Part shown: one piece after another, positions 1 through 5,421 of the stretch
Layout of the letters: each line of letters opens with the position of its first letter
How positions within the stretch are numbered: the stretch's first letter is position 1
Assembly: GCA_030619735.1 (NCBI GenBank)
Contig: JAUXAV010000073.1
Coordinates: 1-5,799, forward strand
From: Candidatus Aenigmatarchaeota archaeon
GTDB taxonomy: Archaea; Aenigmatarchaeota; Aenigmatarchaeia; QMZP01; JAUXAV01
Length of the DNA stretch: 5,799 nucleotides
Reading direction: 5' to 3'
Made by a program: the position numbers and the translations under genes
The notes under the pieces: model-generated
What the model saw: only the letters and a program-made list of their open reading frames with translations
Databases searched by the model: none
Told to the model about the DNA's origin: nothing

Positions 1-794
1 TTTGCAGCATGCGCTCCGGCAACAGCGATAAGGGGCAGGCCCCCGGCAATGAGAATCGGCAGGACTATTCCAAAAAGCCCACCATATTTGACATCATCCT
101 TGTTGCGATTGCCCATCCCAAAGTCCACGCCTGCGGCCCCGGCTGTCGCGAAAAATCCGACCACGATGGTTATCATCGCCAGAAAGCCCGTTAAGGGCTT
201 GGCACCCTCGACTGCCTCATACTGGCCCGCACTGCCCACGTTTGTGAAAAACACGATTAGTATCATGATTAGTGGAGCAATCGGCAGAAACATTGCGACC
301 TTGCCCACGTACTGGATGCCCTTTACACCCACAAGGGCCGCACCCAGGCCCCAGACAATTGCAATAATCACAAATGCCAGTGTCCCTGCTGATGAATTGA
401 CCCTCATTGCATTGAGGATAAAGGTCGTTGAAACTGCTATGTTCACCGCGAGCCACCCAAACTGAAGCAGTCCCATCAACAGGCCCGGTATCAGAAACCC
501 GCCGATTGTCCCGTACGTTGACGAGCCCACTACATATAGGGGATATCCCGTTTTCATGCCAAGCAGGCCGGGCACAAGATAGAACAGAAAGTAACAAATC
601 AGGGCCGCAACCACAAGGGCCAGGAGGCTAAGGCCCAGCCCTGCCTGTGGGAGGGTGCCATTGGCAATCTCCATGTAAAACACTACCCAGAGGAAAATGC
701 CTGCGTACGCAGGTGCCGTGCTCTTGTACCATGGCGCACGATTCCCCATAGGATTCGGCTTAGCCATTTTCAGATAATCTGGTAAGCTATTCAT
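1..794 (-). CDS. NCS1-family nucleobase permease (cytosine/purine/allantoin type), C-terminus cut by window edge
   Basis: This is an open reading frame from ATG at 794 that runs off the window, giving 264 residues of a family that is usually about 400-500 long, so roughly 60% is present. I translated it by hand. It is strongly hydrophobic, with about seven helices (around 28-46, 54-75, 98-128, 138-156, 165-184, 200-221, 239-260). Features resembling NCS1 symporters (CodB/Mhp1 type, Transp_cyt_pur) are the YVVGSSTYGTIGG stretch at 87-99 (the family's small-residue 'xRxSFGxxG' region), QFGWLAVN at 111-118 (like the GWFGVQ region of CodB) and GVDFGMGNRNKDDV at 222-235 (like the 'pDfxRyaxxxkD' loop). 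Such proteins import nucleobases or related compounds with Na+ or H+ across the inner membrane; the substrate cannot be read here. The start is set by AAAGGAGA at 801-808. It lies beyond a terminator-like hairpin, so it probably has its own promoter. Confidence 0.72.
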   Translation of the reverse strand, partial: MNSLPDYLKMAKPNPMGNRAPWYKSTAPAYAGIFLWVVFYMEIANGTLPQAGLGLSLLALVVAALICYFLFYLVPGLLGMKTGYPLYVVGSSTYGTIGGFLIPGLLMGLLQFGWLAVNIAVSTTFILNAMRVNSSAGTLAFVIIAIVWGLGAALVGVKGIQYVGKVAMFLPIAPLIMILIVFFTNVGSAGQYEAVEGAKPLTGFLAMITIVVGFFATAGAAGVDFGMGNRNKDDVKYGGLFGIVLPILIAGGLPLIAVAGAHAA

Positions 795-832
795 AATAAT
801 TCTCCTTTTATCAAAATCCAAATTCCAATTTT

Positions 833-851
833 CGGAAGGCTTTCGCCCCCG
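833..851 (-). promoter_or_regulatory. GC-rich stem-loop with GAAA loop in the permease leader
   Basis: On the minus strand a stem GGGGGC / GCCTTC (with two G-T pairs) closes a GAAA tetraloop, flanked by a further possible C-G pair. It lies in the short leader between the upstream terminator-like hairpin and the permease Shine-Dalgarno. No U-run follows, so it is not an intrinsic terminator. It may stabilise the mRNA or affect translation. It is too short for the purine riboswitch class. Confidence 0.3.
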
Positions 852-862
852 ACACAAAACTT

Positions 863-917
863 AAAAACAGAGGGGCTGGCTTCCCATAACGGCAGGCCCC
901 AAGTAACCAAACCTCTG
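863..917 (-). terminator. Probable intrinsic terminator after the TPR / Cys-rich gene pair
   Basis: On the minus strand CAGAGG (917-912) pairs perfectly with CCTCTG (873-868), and the second arm is followed directly by TTTTT (867-863). An inner helix TTGGTT / AGCCAG extends the stem with a small bulge and leaves a loop of about 23 bases. The stem begins five bases after the TAA at 922-924 that would end the extended form of the Cys-rich gene. It separates that transcript from the permease gene. Confidence 0.5.
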
Positions 918-1002
918 CCCCTTAATCTCCCTTAGCTTTCTCAGTTGTTTGCTCCTTTCCAGCAAATGCAGCATTCGCCTTCCTTTTTTCAATTTTGCCA
1001 GG

Positions 1003-1137
1003 TCACTGCTTCAGCGAGCAGTCCCTTGCCTGGCAACGTCCGTTTTTAACATCAACGTTCCTTCCCTTAACCTGGCAGCTAATCCTGCCATCTGTAGTCT
1101 GTTTCAACTTTTTCTTGTGTTGACAGCGTTGGGACAT
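1003..1137 (-). CDS. Small basic Cys-rich protein, 44 residues, possible zinc binder
   Basis: The frame starts at ATG 1137 and stops at TGA 1003-1005. The Shine-Dalgarno is the strongest in the window: AAAAGGAGGT at 1144-1153, seven bases from the ATG. The product has Cys at 5, 21, 35 and 40 plus His7, and about one quarter Lys/Arg. This spacing could hold a single metal ion as a small zinc-ribbon-like fold, but the pairs are not the classic CxxC knuckles. I do not recognise a family. It begins 46 bases after the TPR gene stop, so the two are probably co-transcribed and end at the hairpin at 917-863. After the TGA the same frame runs on for 26 hydrophilic Lys/Ala/Glu-rich codons to TAA at 922-924, so the gene may really be longer or broken (see findings). 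Confidence 0.6.
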   Translation of the reverse strand: MSQRCQHKKKLKQTTDGRISCQVKGRNVDVKNGRCQARDCSLKQ

Positions 1138-1157
1138 ATATTTACCTCCTTTTCGAA

Positions 1158-1178
1158 TGTGCCAAAAAGGCTGGCACA
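1158..1178 (-). promoter_or_regulatory. Seven-bp perfect stem-loop between the TPR gene stop and the small gene's ribosome site
   Basis: TGTGCCA (1178-1172) pairs with TGGCACA (1164-1158) around a seven-base loop GCCTTTT. It begins five bases after the TPR stop codon and ends four bases before the AAAAGGAGGT ribosome site. No U-run follows. It may protect the upstream message from 3' exonucleases, or act as a leaky barrier between the two genes. Confidence 0.4.
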
Positions 1179-1183
1179 CACCA

Positions 1184-2716
1184 TTATCGCTTGCTCTCTT
1201 GGCTTGCCTGTGTTCTCCATTCAGCCTTTCTTACCATGAAGGGAGGCATTTGAGAGGGCTTTAATTTGCGCCCCTTGGACATCACACAGCTGTTGGTGTT
1301 CGGGTACCAGTCCAAATCCTGGTATGAGCCTGTCAGTCTTTCCAGCATAATCCTGTATTTTTTGCCTTTCAGGAGAAATCCCCTAATCCACTTGCTGTAG
1401 ACAAGCGGCAGACAGGCTGTTAATCGGGCCAGCCATATCCTGCGCCCTAAGGCCTTCAGCTGCGGATTCTTTATGCCTAATTTGCTCACCCCATTAATCC
1501 TCTCCCTGGCATCGGATAATCTGCCCATTGCAGAATAAGCAAGGGCAGAGGCTTCCAGGGTTCTGGCATCCCCAGGCCTGAGGTCAAGGGAATGGGTGAA
1601 AAACTCTGCAGCATCCTGAAATTCGCCTTTTACAGCGCTGGTAAGGCCCAGGTAGTAATAGGCATCAGCATTGGCACAATCGATGTCAACGGCCCTCAGA
1701 AGGCAGTGTACTGCATGGTCCAGCAGGTTGCCAATCGCCAGGAACATGGAGCCCATAGAGACCATCACATCTGCATACTCCGGGCTCAGCTCCAGCTCAG
1801 AAACCAGATAAGCCCTTGCCTTTAGCTTTTGGCCTCTCCTTAATGCATACTGGGTCAGCCTATACCCTGGTCCCGGGAGCGTGTTGTCCTTTTGCAGTGC
1901 CTGATTAAACAACAGTTCCGCCTGATTATAATTGCCCCTCTTAAAGGCAATCTCACCCAGATAGAACAAGGCAGGCGCGAAGCAGGGCCTGAGCTCAAGC
2001 AGATGGATGAACTTCTCTCTGGCCAAGTCAATATCACCGGCCAGGAGCAGGAAGAGGCCGAAATCCAGGATGACCTCAGTGCCGCCCGGGTTTTCATGGA
2101 GCTCCTCCAGGAAATGCTTCCTGGCTTGGCCTTTGTCACCTTCGGACCAGCAGGCCTGGGCTATCCTGTAGTTGATTTGCGGATGGCTCGGCTCAAGCTC
2201 GGCTGTTCTCAGCCAGCACTTAACAGCTTCCCTGTGTTTGCCACGGGCGAAAAGGGTGTTACCGATATTGTAGAAGCACAGGGGGCAGTCCGGCTTTATC
2301 TGCTGGGCAAGAGAGAACATCTGGTCAGCCAAATCATACTTGCCCATTTCTGCATAGACAATTATCCGGTTGCAGTAGCAGGGCTCAAATTTGGGGTCAA
2401 GCTTCTGGATTTTCTCGAAGGTATCAATAGCCCTGTCATGTCCGCCCGTGCGGATATAATTAATAGCCAGGGAATTCATTATCTCTAGGTCATTGGGATT
2501 CAGCTGCAGGGCGGTTTCATATTCGCTTATAGCCTCATCAAATCTTTCCAGGGAATCCAGAGTAAGGGCCTTGTTAAAGTGCCAGGAGCTGTTATCAGGG
2601 CATATCCCAATGGCAGCTTGGATTTCATCCAGTGCCTGGAGGAATTCGCCATCATCGTAAAGCTTCATCGCCCTCCCCGCGCTTGCTTCAGCTACTTTAG
2701 TTTTTTGCTCGTTCAT
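1184..2716 (-). CDS. Tetratricopeptide (TPR) repeat protein, 510 residues
   Basis: The protein is a scaffold made almost wholly of TPRs. Conserved Pro/Asn-Pro ends of helix B fall at residues 40, 74, 108, 142, 176, 210, 244, 312 and 381, that is at 34-residue steps with one added residue near 330. About twelve repeats therefore fill residues 10-418, with typical 'G..xxA...' turns such as GEFLQAL, GKYDLA, GKHREAV, GNYNQAE and GEFQDAA. There is no signal peptide or membrane helix, so it is probably cytoplasmic and acts by binding other proteins. Residues 419-510 are a basic, aromatic-containing tail (WIRGFLLKGKKYRIMLERL, then LDWYPNTNS) with no repeat character that I can recognise. The start at 2716 is supported by AAAGGGGA at 2725-2732. 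It stands between the multi-helix membrane gene upstream and the tiny Cys-rich gene downstream. The partner is not visible from sequence. Confidence 0.9.
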   Translation of the reverse strand: MNEQKTKVAEASAGRAMKLYDDGEFLQALDEIQAAIGICPDNSSWHFNKALTLDSLERFDEAISEYETALQLNPNDLEIMNSLAINYIRTGGHDRAIDTFEKIQKLDPKFEPCYCNRIIVYAEMGKYDLADQMFSLAQQIKPDCPLCFYNIGNTLFARGKHREAVKCWLRTAELEPSHPQINYRIAQACWSEGDKGQARKHFLEELHENPGGTEVILDFGLFLLLAGDIDLAREKFIHLLELRPCFAPALFYLGEIAFKRGNYNQAELLFNQALQKDNTLPGPGYRLTQYALRRGQKLKARAYLVSELELSPEYADVMVSMGSMFLAIGNLLDHAVHCLLRAVDIDCANADAYYYLGLTSAVKGEFQDAAEFFTHSLDLRPGDARTLEASALAYSAMGRLSDARERINGVSKLGIKNPQLKALGRRIWLARLTACLPLVYSKWIRGFLLKGKKYRIMLERLTGSYQDLDWYPNTNSCVMSKGRKLKPSQMPPFMVRKAEWRTQASQESKR

Positions 2717-2774
2717 GGTATATATCCCCTTTCAATAAAAAATCCTTCTTATCCATATCCCTACGGGAAGGGCC

Positions 2775-2824
2775 GGCGCACCGGGTTGCAGGGGGAGGGG
2801 GGTTCCCTGCATGACCCGGCCGCC
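2775..2824 (-). promoter_or_regulatory. Long GC-rich hairpin between the PH-like membrane gene and the TPR gene
   Basis: Three stacked helices are visible: GGCG 2775-2778 with CGCC 2821-2824, CCGGGT 2781-2786 with ACCCGG 2814-2819, and GCAGGG 2788-2793 with CCCTGC 2805-2810. The loop is G-rich on the plus strand and C-rich on the minus. About 16 base pairs are formed, with small internal loops. On the minus strand the nearest T-run (TTTTTT, 2735-2740) is some 35 bases further on, so it is not a textbook terminator. It could be a REP-like element, an attenuator or an mRNA processing site for the TPR gene. Confidence 0.5.
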
Positions 2825-2889
2825 AACTTGTTTGTCAGGATTACTTCTCAAAAATCTGGACATCTGCGCATTTCCAACTAAGATACTGG

Positions 2890-4134
2890 TTACGCTCTAA
2901 CACTGTCACGGAGGTCAATTGCAAACTTGGCGCGCACCTCTTCCAGCTTTTTTGCCTTCCTCTTAATTTTCCAGACAAGGAAGGTAAGGGGTTGCCTGTC
3001 CTTAGCTTTGAATGTTATTATTATTTTTCCAAAGCCCATGAGCCGTTCAAGGAAATCGCTTGTATCCACCTGGCTGTTGTAGTCCTCCCTGCCTATGTGC
3101 CTTCCTGTCTCTGTCGGGCCTTCCTGGAGGTTTATGAAGTTGGGTGTTACGGCCATATAATAGAAAAGGCCCCTGAGCCAGGAAAAGAGAATCGTGAGCA
3201 CGCCTATTATGCCCACAAGAAGATATCCGGTTCCACTGATGGTCATGGCAAGGTGTCTGAAAAGCCTCAGGAAATCCATGACCTTATGGAACAGGTGCAG
3301 CCATAATAAGAAAAAGCCCACACCTATCACAGTGATAATCAGTAGCTTGATAGTGATGTCAAATTCCTCTATCAGGAAGTTAGCTAAGACTATGGCAAAC
3401 CAGATGCCGCCTACAAGTGTAGGAGAGATGGAACCAAAAATCCACCAGTTATTCTCTATTGAAAACATCAGGATTGACGCCAAAAACGAGGCAATGATGG
3501 TAGGGACATAGAGTATCTTCGGGCCCCAGTTGAAGATAATCAGATAGTCATGGACATCCGGGTCGTCTTTAAGTGTCCTCTTCAGTCTCAATCTTGTCCT
3601 GAGCACCTTCATTTTGCTAAGGATAGGCAAGACTACCACTGCGATAATAATCACGCCCATAGCAATATACGCCCCTATCATCTCATTTGACCCCCAGTCA
3701 ATGCCCCCCTCAGCCGTCCTCGGGATTATCGGAATCAAAACCTGTCTGCACAGAATCCCGGCAGCCACCAGAAGAACCAGTGCATACAGACTCCAGAATG
3801 GAATTTTCACCCTTTTTCGCTTTTTCCTGAGGATAAGCCATACCGGCACCGCACCAAGGGCCATGCCGAGGACCAGGTATTTGGCGATACTCAGCATTTT
3901 ATCTGATGCCCAGTCAATCCCGCCCATTTTTGCAATCAAAAAGGGGAGGACAAACCAGCCGGTAGCAAACAACGCGGCCAAAAGCAGACAGAAACACAGG
4001 AGTGTGGTTATCCTTTTCCTTGTTATTGTTTTCGGGGCTTTCTTTTCTTCTTCTGCGGGTTTTTGCTTTTCAGCGCTCGCTTCTGGCTGTTCAGTGCCTT
4101 GTTGTGGTTCTTGATTATCATTTTGCTCGTTCAT
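2890..4134 (-). CDS. Multi-helix membrane protein with C-terminal PH-like (bPH2/DUF304-like) region, 414 residues
   Basis: ATG 4134 is chosen because AAAGGAGA (4142-4149) lies just before it; the GTG six codons further up would put this ribosome site inside the gene. Residues 1-36 are a polar Gln/Glu/Pro/Lys tail. Some eight helices follow (about 43-66, 84-102, 113-136, 151-172, 207-225, 240-256, 260-281, 300-322), with basic loops at 103-111 and 173-189 that are probably cytoplasmic. The motif GGIDWxSxxM occurs twice, at 71-80 and 143-152, each just before a helix, which points to an internal duplication. Residues 327-402, with VTPNFINLQEGPTETGR, then VDTSDFLERLMGFGKIIITF and PLTFLVWKIKRKAKKLEEVR, resemble the end strands and helix of bacterial PH-like domains (YdbS/YdbT type). 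That assignment is by eye. The leader is shared with the two genes upstream. Function unknown; probably an inner-membrane protein. Confidence 0.82.
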   Translation of the reverse strand: MNEQNDNQEPQQGTEQPEASAEKQKPAEEEKKAPKTITRKRITTLLCFCLLLAALFATGWFVLPFLIAKMGGIDWASDKMLSIAKYLVLGMALGAVPVWLILRKKRKRVKIPFWSLYALVLLVAAGILCRQVLIPIIPRTAEGGIDWGSNEMIGAYIAMGVIIIAVVVLPILSKMKVLRTRLRLKRTLKDDPDVHDYLIIFNWGPKILYVPTIIASFLASILMFSIENNWWIFGSISPTLVGGIWFAIVLANFLIEEFDITIKLLIITVIGVGFFLLWLHLFHKVMDFLRLFRHLAMTISGTGYLLVGIIGVLTILFSWLRGLFYYMAVTPNFINLQEGPTETGRHIGREDYNSQVDTSDFLERLMGFGKIIITFKAKDRQPLTFLVWKIKRKAKKLEEVRAKFAIDLRDSVRA

Positions 4135-4147
4135 GATATTTTCTCCT

Positions 4148-4165
4148 TTCACAAAATCAGCAAAC
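4148..4165 (-). repeat. Shared leader repeat, copy A (before the PH-like membrane gene)
   Basis: The plus-strand core TTCACAAAATCAGCAAAC is identical to copy C and differs at one base from copy B. Similarity to copy C continues outward to about 4187 (GTTAATGTTTTTGGTTACGGTT against ATTAATTTTTTGTTATGGTT). On the minus strand it runs straight into the AAAGGAGA ribosome site, so it is part of the 5' leader. Confidence 0.85.
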
Positions 4166-4178
4166 GTTAATGTTTTTG

Positions 4179-4187
4179 GTTACGGTT
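4179..4187. repeat. Nine-bp direct repeat, left copy
   Basis: GTTACGGTT here is repeated exactly at 4315-4323, bracketing a 127-bp segment. The matching position after the paralogous gene at 5374-5382 carries one copy only (GTTATGGTT), which makes a target-site duplication a reasonable reading. Confidence 0.55.
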
Positions 4188-4196
4188 TATCGGAAA

Positions 4197-4210
4197 GTCC
4201 CAAACGGGAC
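4197..4210. other. Small perfect hairpin inside the 127-bp intergenic segment
   Basis: GTCCC (4197-4201) pairs with GGGAC (4206-4210) around the loop AAAC. On the minus strand it is followed by TTTCC, too weak a U-run for a confident terminator call. It sits between the end of the 100-residue membrane gene and the leader of the PH-like gene. Confidence 0.35.
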
Positions 4211-4244
4211 GAAATCTATATAGTGAAAAACAACAATGCCCGGG

Positions 4245-4280
4245 GGCGGCACTGGTAAAGAGCGGTCAATCCGCGCCGCC
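4245..4280. other. GC-rich nested hairpin inside the 127-bp intergenic segment
   Basis: GGCGGC (4245-4250) pairs with GCCGCC (4275-4280), and an inner stem GCGG (4262-4265) pairs with CCGC (4271-4274) around TCAAT. An 11-base bulge ACTGGTAAAGA separates the two stems on one side. The segment is much richer in GC than the AT-rich leaders on either side, which supports a separate origin. Confidence 0.4.
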
Positions 4281-4314
4281 GCCAGGCATCAGGTAAAGCA
4301 GAAAGGCCAATGTT

Positions 4315-4323
4315 GTTACGGTT
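4315..4323. repeat. Nine-bp direct repeat, right copy
   Basis: GTTACGGTT, identical to 4179-4187. This copy overlaps the stop codon (TAA on the minus strand, 4316-4318) of the 100-residue membrane protein gene. Confidence 0.55.
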
Positions 4324-4618
4324 GGAGTTCATTGGGGTCGAGTTCGTTGGTTTGTGGCAGGTTGGGTTCGGGCTTGGTGGTTTCAGGCCGCTCCATTTCC
4401 ACGGAGAATTGCAATTGACGCACCGAGCTTATTGTATTTTCCGTTGCTATAAGTGTTTGATACACCATTCCTATAGTAAGCAACAGAAATACAAAGCACA
4501 CAAAACCCAACCCACAGCTCTTCAGTTTGGCTGCACAGACACCGCTAATAAGGGTGGCAAAAACGACAGTAAGAAATACCACCAAGAATCCGACCAAAAT
4601 TAAAATTTCACATTCCAT
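4316..4618 (-). CDS. Small two-helix membrane protein with AAKLKS motif and Pro/Glu-rich tail, 100 residues
   Basis: Helices span about 4-27 and 37-57, joined by a tight basic loop with the motif GVCAAKLKSCGLGFVCFVF (residues 26-44). The positive loop should face the cytoplasm. Residues 58-100 are polar and Pro/Glu/Asn-rich, ending in an imperfect five-residue repeat NELDP-NELQP. The first 44 residues closely match both motif copies of the protein at 5406-5786; the DNA shares 21 identical bases (4515-4535 against 5689-5709), so the two are recent paralogues. The start is supported by AAAGGAGAA at 4625-4633. I do not recognise a named family. An intrinsic terminator upstream (4681-4709) suggests it is transcribed from its own promoter or by read-through. 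Confidence 0.8.
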   Translation of the reverse strand: MECEILILVGFLVVFLTVVFATLISGVCAAKLKSCGLGFVCFVFLLLTIGMVYQTLIATENTISSVRQLQFSVEMERPETTKPEPNLPQTNELDPNELQP

Positions 4619-4631
4619 TTGTCATTCTCCT

Positions 4632-4649
4632 TTCACAAAATCAGTAAAC
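4632..4649 (-). repeat. Shared leader repeat, copy B (before the 100-residue membrane gene)
   Basis: TTCACAAAATCAGTAAAC on the plus strand, one base different from copies A and C, directly before the ribosome site. Similarity fades faster on the outer side than between copies A and C. The strongly matching part, with the TCTCC that follows it, covers about 23 bases. Confidence 0.85.
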
Positions 4650-4680
4650 AGTTTTGGTTTTTCAGTTAATCACGAAATAC

Positions 4681-4709
4681 AAAAACCCTCCTCCCATAAT
4701 AGGGTTTTT
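4681..4709 (-). terminator. Intrinsic terminator after the coiled-coil membrane gene
   Basis: A perfect nine-bp inverted repeat AAAAACCCT (4681-4689) and AGGGTTTTT (4701-4709) encloses an 11-base loop. On the minus strand the stem is followed by its own T-run, and it starts 11 bases after the TAG stop at 4721-4723. Because the arms carry A- and T-runs on both sides, it could work in both directions. Confidence 0.85.
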
Positions 4710-4720
4710 GCCTTGTTGCC

Positions 4721-5332
4721 CTATCCATAAACCATATCAATGAGCTTTCTAAATGGTTCAGGAATCTCGAGCTGAGGGAACTCTGTTAAAGGAAACGCCG
4801 CATCAACAAGCCCGTTGATTCTTCCGTTCTCTTTACTATCAATCCAAAATTCACCCATTCGCATTTCTTGGTTTCTTTGATCTTGTACAAACTTATCAAT
4901 TAATCTTTGCCTGAACTTTCTTCTTTCTTTCATACGCTCATTAAATTCAGCACCTACAGAACTACTAATTTTCACCAGAAAGTCCCGGAGAACAGGTTCC
5001 AGCCCCTCGAACTTCTCGGCCAACCGAAGTCTATACGCTCTTTCTCTATCCATTGTTTCCAAATCCCTTTGGTGCTGGGCCGCCTTCTCTTCATGTGCCA
5101 TTCTCTGAAGCTCAACGGCATTTTGCGCCGCTATTTTCTGCACTTCAAGTTCAGCCTGTCTGGTCCTTTGCTTGACCCCTGCAAGACATAATCTTCTTTT
5201 TGAAGATATCTTGCCGGCAATATAACCCAGCGCAAGGAGTATCAAACAGATTGCAACGCATATTGCAACCAGAATGTGCAGTTGTTGCTGGGATTCCACA
5301 AGCTTTTCCAAAATAGTTTTTAAAGCTTCCAT
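4721..5332 (-). CDS. Single-pass membrane protein with long coiled coil, 203 residues
   Basis: Residues 1-17 are a short amphipathic lead, 18-40 a clear membrane helix (LHILVAICVAICLILLALGY), and 41-50 are basic (KISSKRRL), which puts the bulk of the protein in the cytoplasm by the positive-inside rule. Residues 55-108 are rich in Gln/Glu/Lys/Arg/Ala with heptad character, a likely coiled coil. Residues 109-160 are helical and charged. The C-terminus (165-203) is less charged, with FPLTEFPQLEIPEPF. I recognise no enzyme motif and no named family; architecture alone suggests a membrane-anchored oligomeric scaffold. The start is supported by GAAGGAG at 5341-5347. The gene lies between the two paralogous small membrane genes and has the shared leader, so a common role is plausible but unproven. 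Confidence 0.82.
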   Translation of the reverse strand: MEALKTILEKLVESQQQLHILVAICVAICLILLALGYIAGKISSKRRLCLAGVKQRTRQAELEVQKIAAQNAVELQRMAHEEKAAQHQRDLETMDRERAYRLRLAEKFEGLEPVLRDFLVKISSSVGAEFNERMKERRKFRQRLIDKFVQDQRNQEMRMGEFWIDSKENGRINGLVDAAFPLTEFPQLEIPEPFRKLIDMVYG

Positions 5333-5344
5333 TTTACTAACTCC

Positions 5345-5362
5345 TTCACAAAATCAGCAAAC
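5345..5362 (-). repeat. Shared leader repeat, copy C (before the coiled-coil gene)
   Basis: TTCACAAAATCAGCAAAC, identical to copy A over 18 bases. Beyond it, 5363-5382 continues to resemble copy A. From 5374 to 5404 the sequence instead resembles the 3' end of the 100-residue membrane gene (4315-4346), showing that the gene end and leader were once directly joined. Confidence 0.85.
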
Positions 5363-5400
5363 ATTAATTTTTTGTTATGGTTGGGGTTCATTGGAGTCCG

Positions 5401-5421
5401 AATCGTTATTTAATCGTTATT
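5401..5421. repeat. Short tandem repeat at the end of the four-helix membrane gene
   Basis: AATCGTTATT occurs at 5401-5410 and again at 5412-5421, an 11-base period. The TAA stop of the gene (5406-5408) lies within the first copy. A slippage event of 11 bases would change the frame and could have altered the C-terminus. Confidence 0.6.

Noticed and set aside
217..597. Minus-strand frame of 126 codons inside the permease region, and plus-strand frame 49-465.
   Set aside because: The hand translation from 794 gives a continuous, helix-rich NCS1-like protein across the same bases, so these are out-of-frame shadows.
861..974. Minus-strand 37-residue frame (MLHLLERSKQLRKLREIK...) after the Cys-rich gene.
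   Set aside because: Its ribosome site is only three bases from the ATG, its last third is inside the terminator-like hairpin, and it overlaps the more plausible tail of the Cys-rich frame. It is basic and not impossible, but weak.
966..982. Selenocysteine insertion element for the TGA at 1003.
   Set aside because: The stem GCGAATG / CATTTGC with a three-base loop begins about 20 bases after the TGA and lacks the usual bacterial loop features, so recoding is not supported by structure.
1892..2488. Long plus-strand frame of 198 codons opposite the TPR gene.
   Set aside because: It is the mirror of a regular TPR coding sequence; the minus-strand repeat pattern is unambiguous and the plus frame has no convincing ribosome site or domain.
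3614..4114. Plus-strand frame of 166 codons opposite the PH-like membrane gene.
   Set aside because: Shadow of the minus-strand membrane gene; the minus frame has helices, an internal repeat and a ribosome site.
4134..4152. Upstream GTG start for the PH-like membrane gene (adds MKGENI).
   Set aside because: The added codons are the Shine-Dalgarno sequence itself; ATG 4134 is correctly spaced behind it.
4218..4223. TATATA as a -10 promoter box for the PH-like gene.
   Set aside because: No acceptable -35 element lies 16-18 bases upstream on the minus strand; the match is probably chance in AT-rich DNA.
4179..4323. Integron attC-like site, because GTTACGGTT repeats flank a hairpin between short same-strand genes.
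   Set aside because: The core does not fit GTTRRRY, there is no matching RYYYAAC partner arrangement, and other gene junctions lack such sites.
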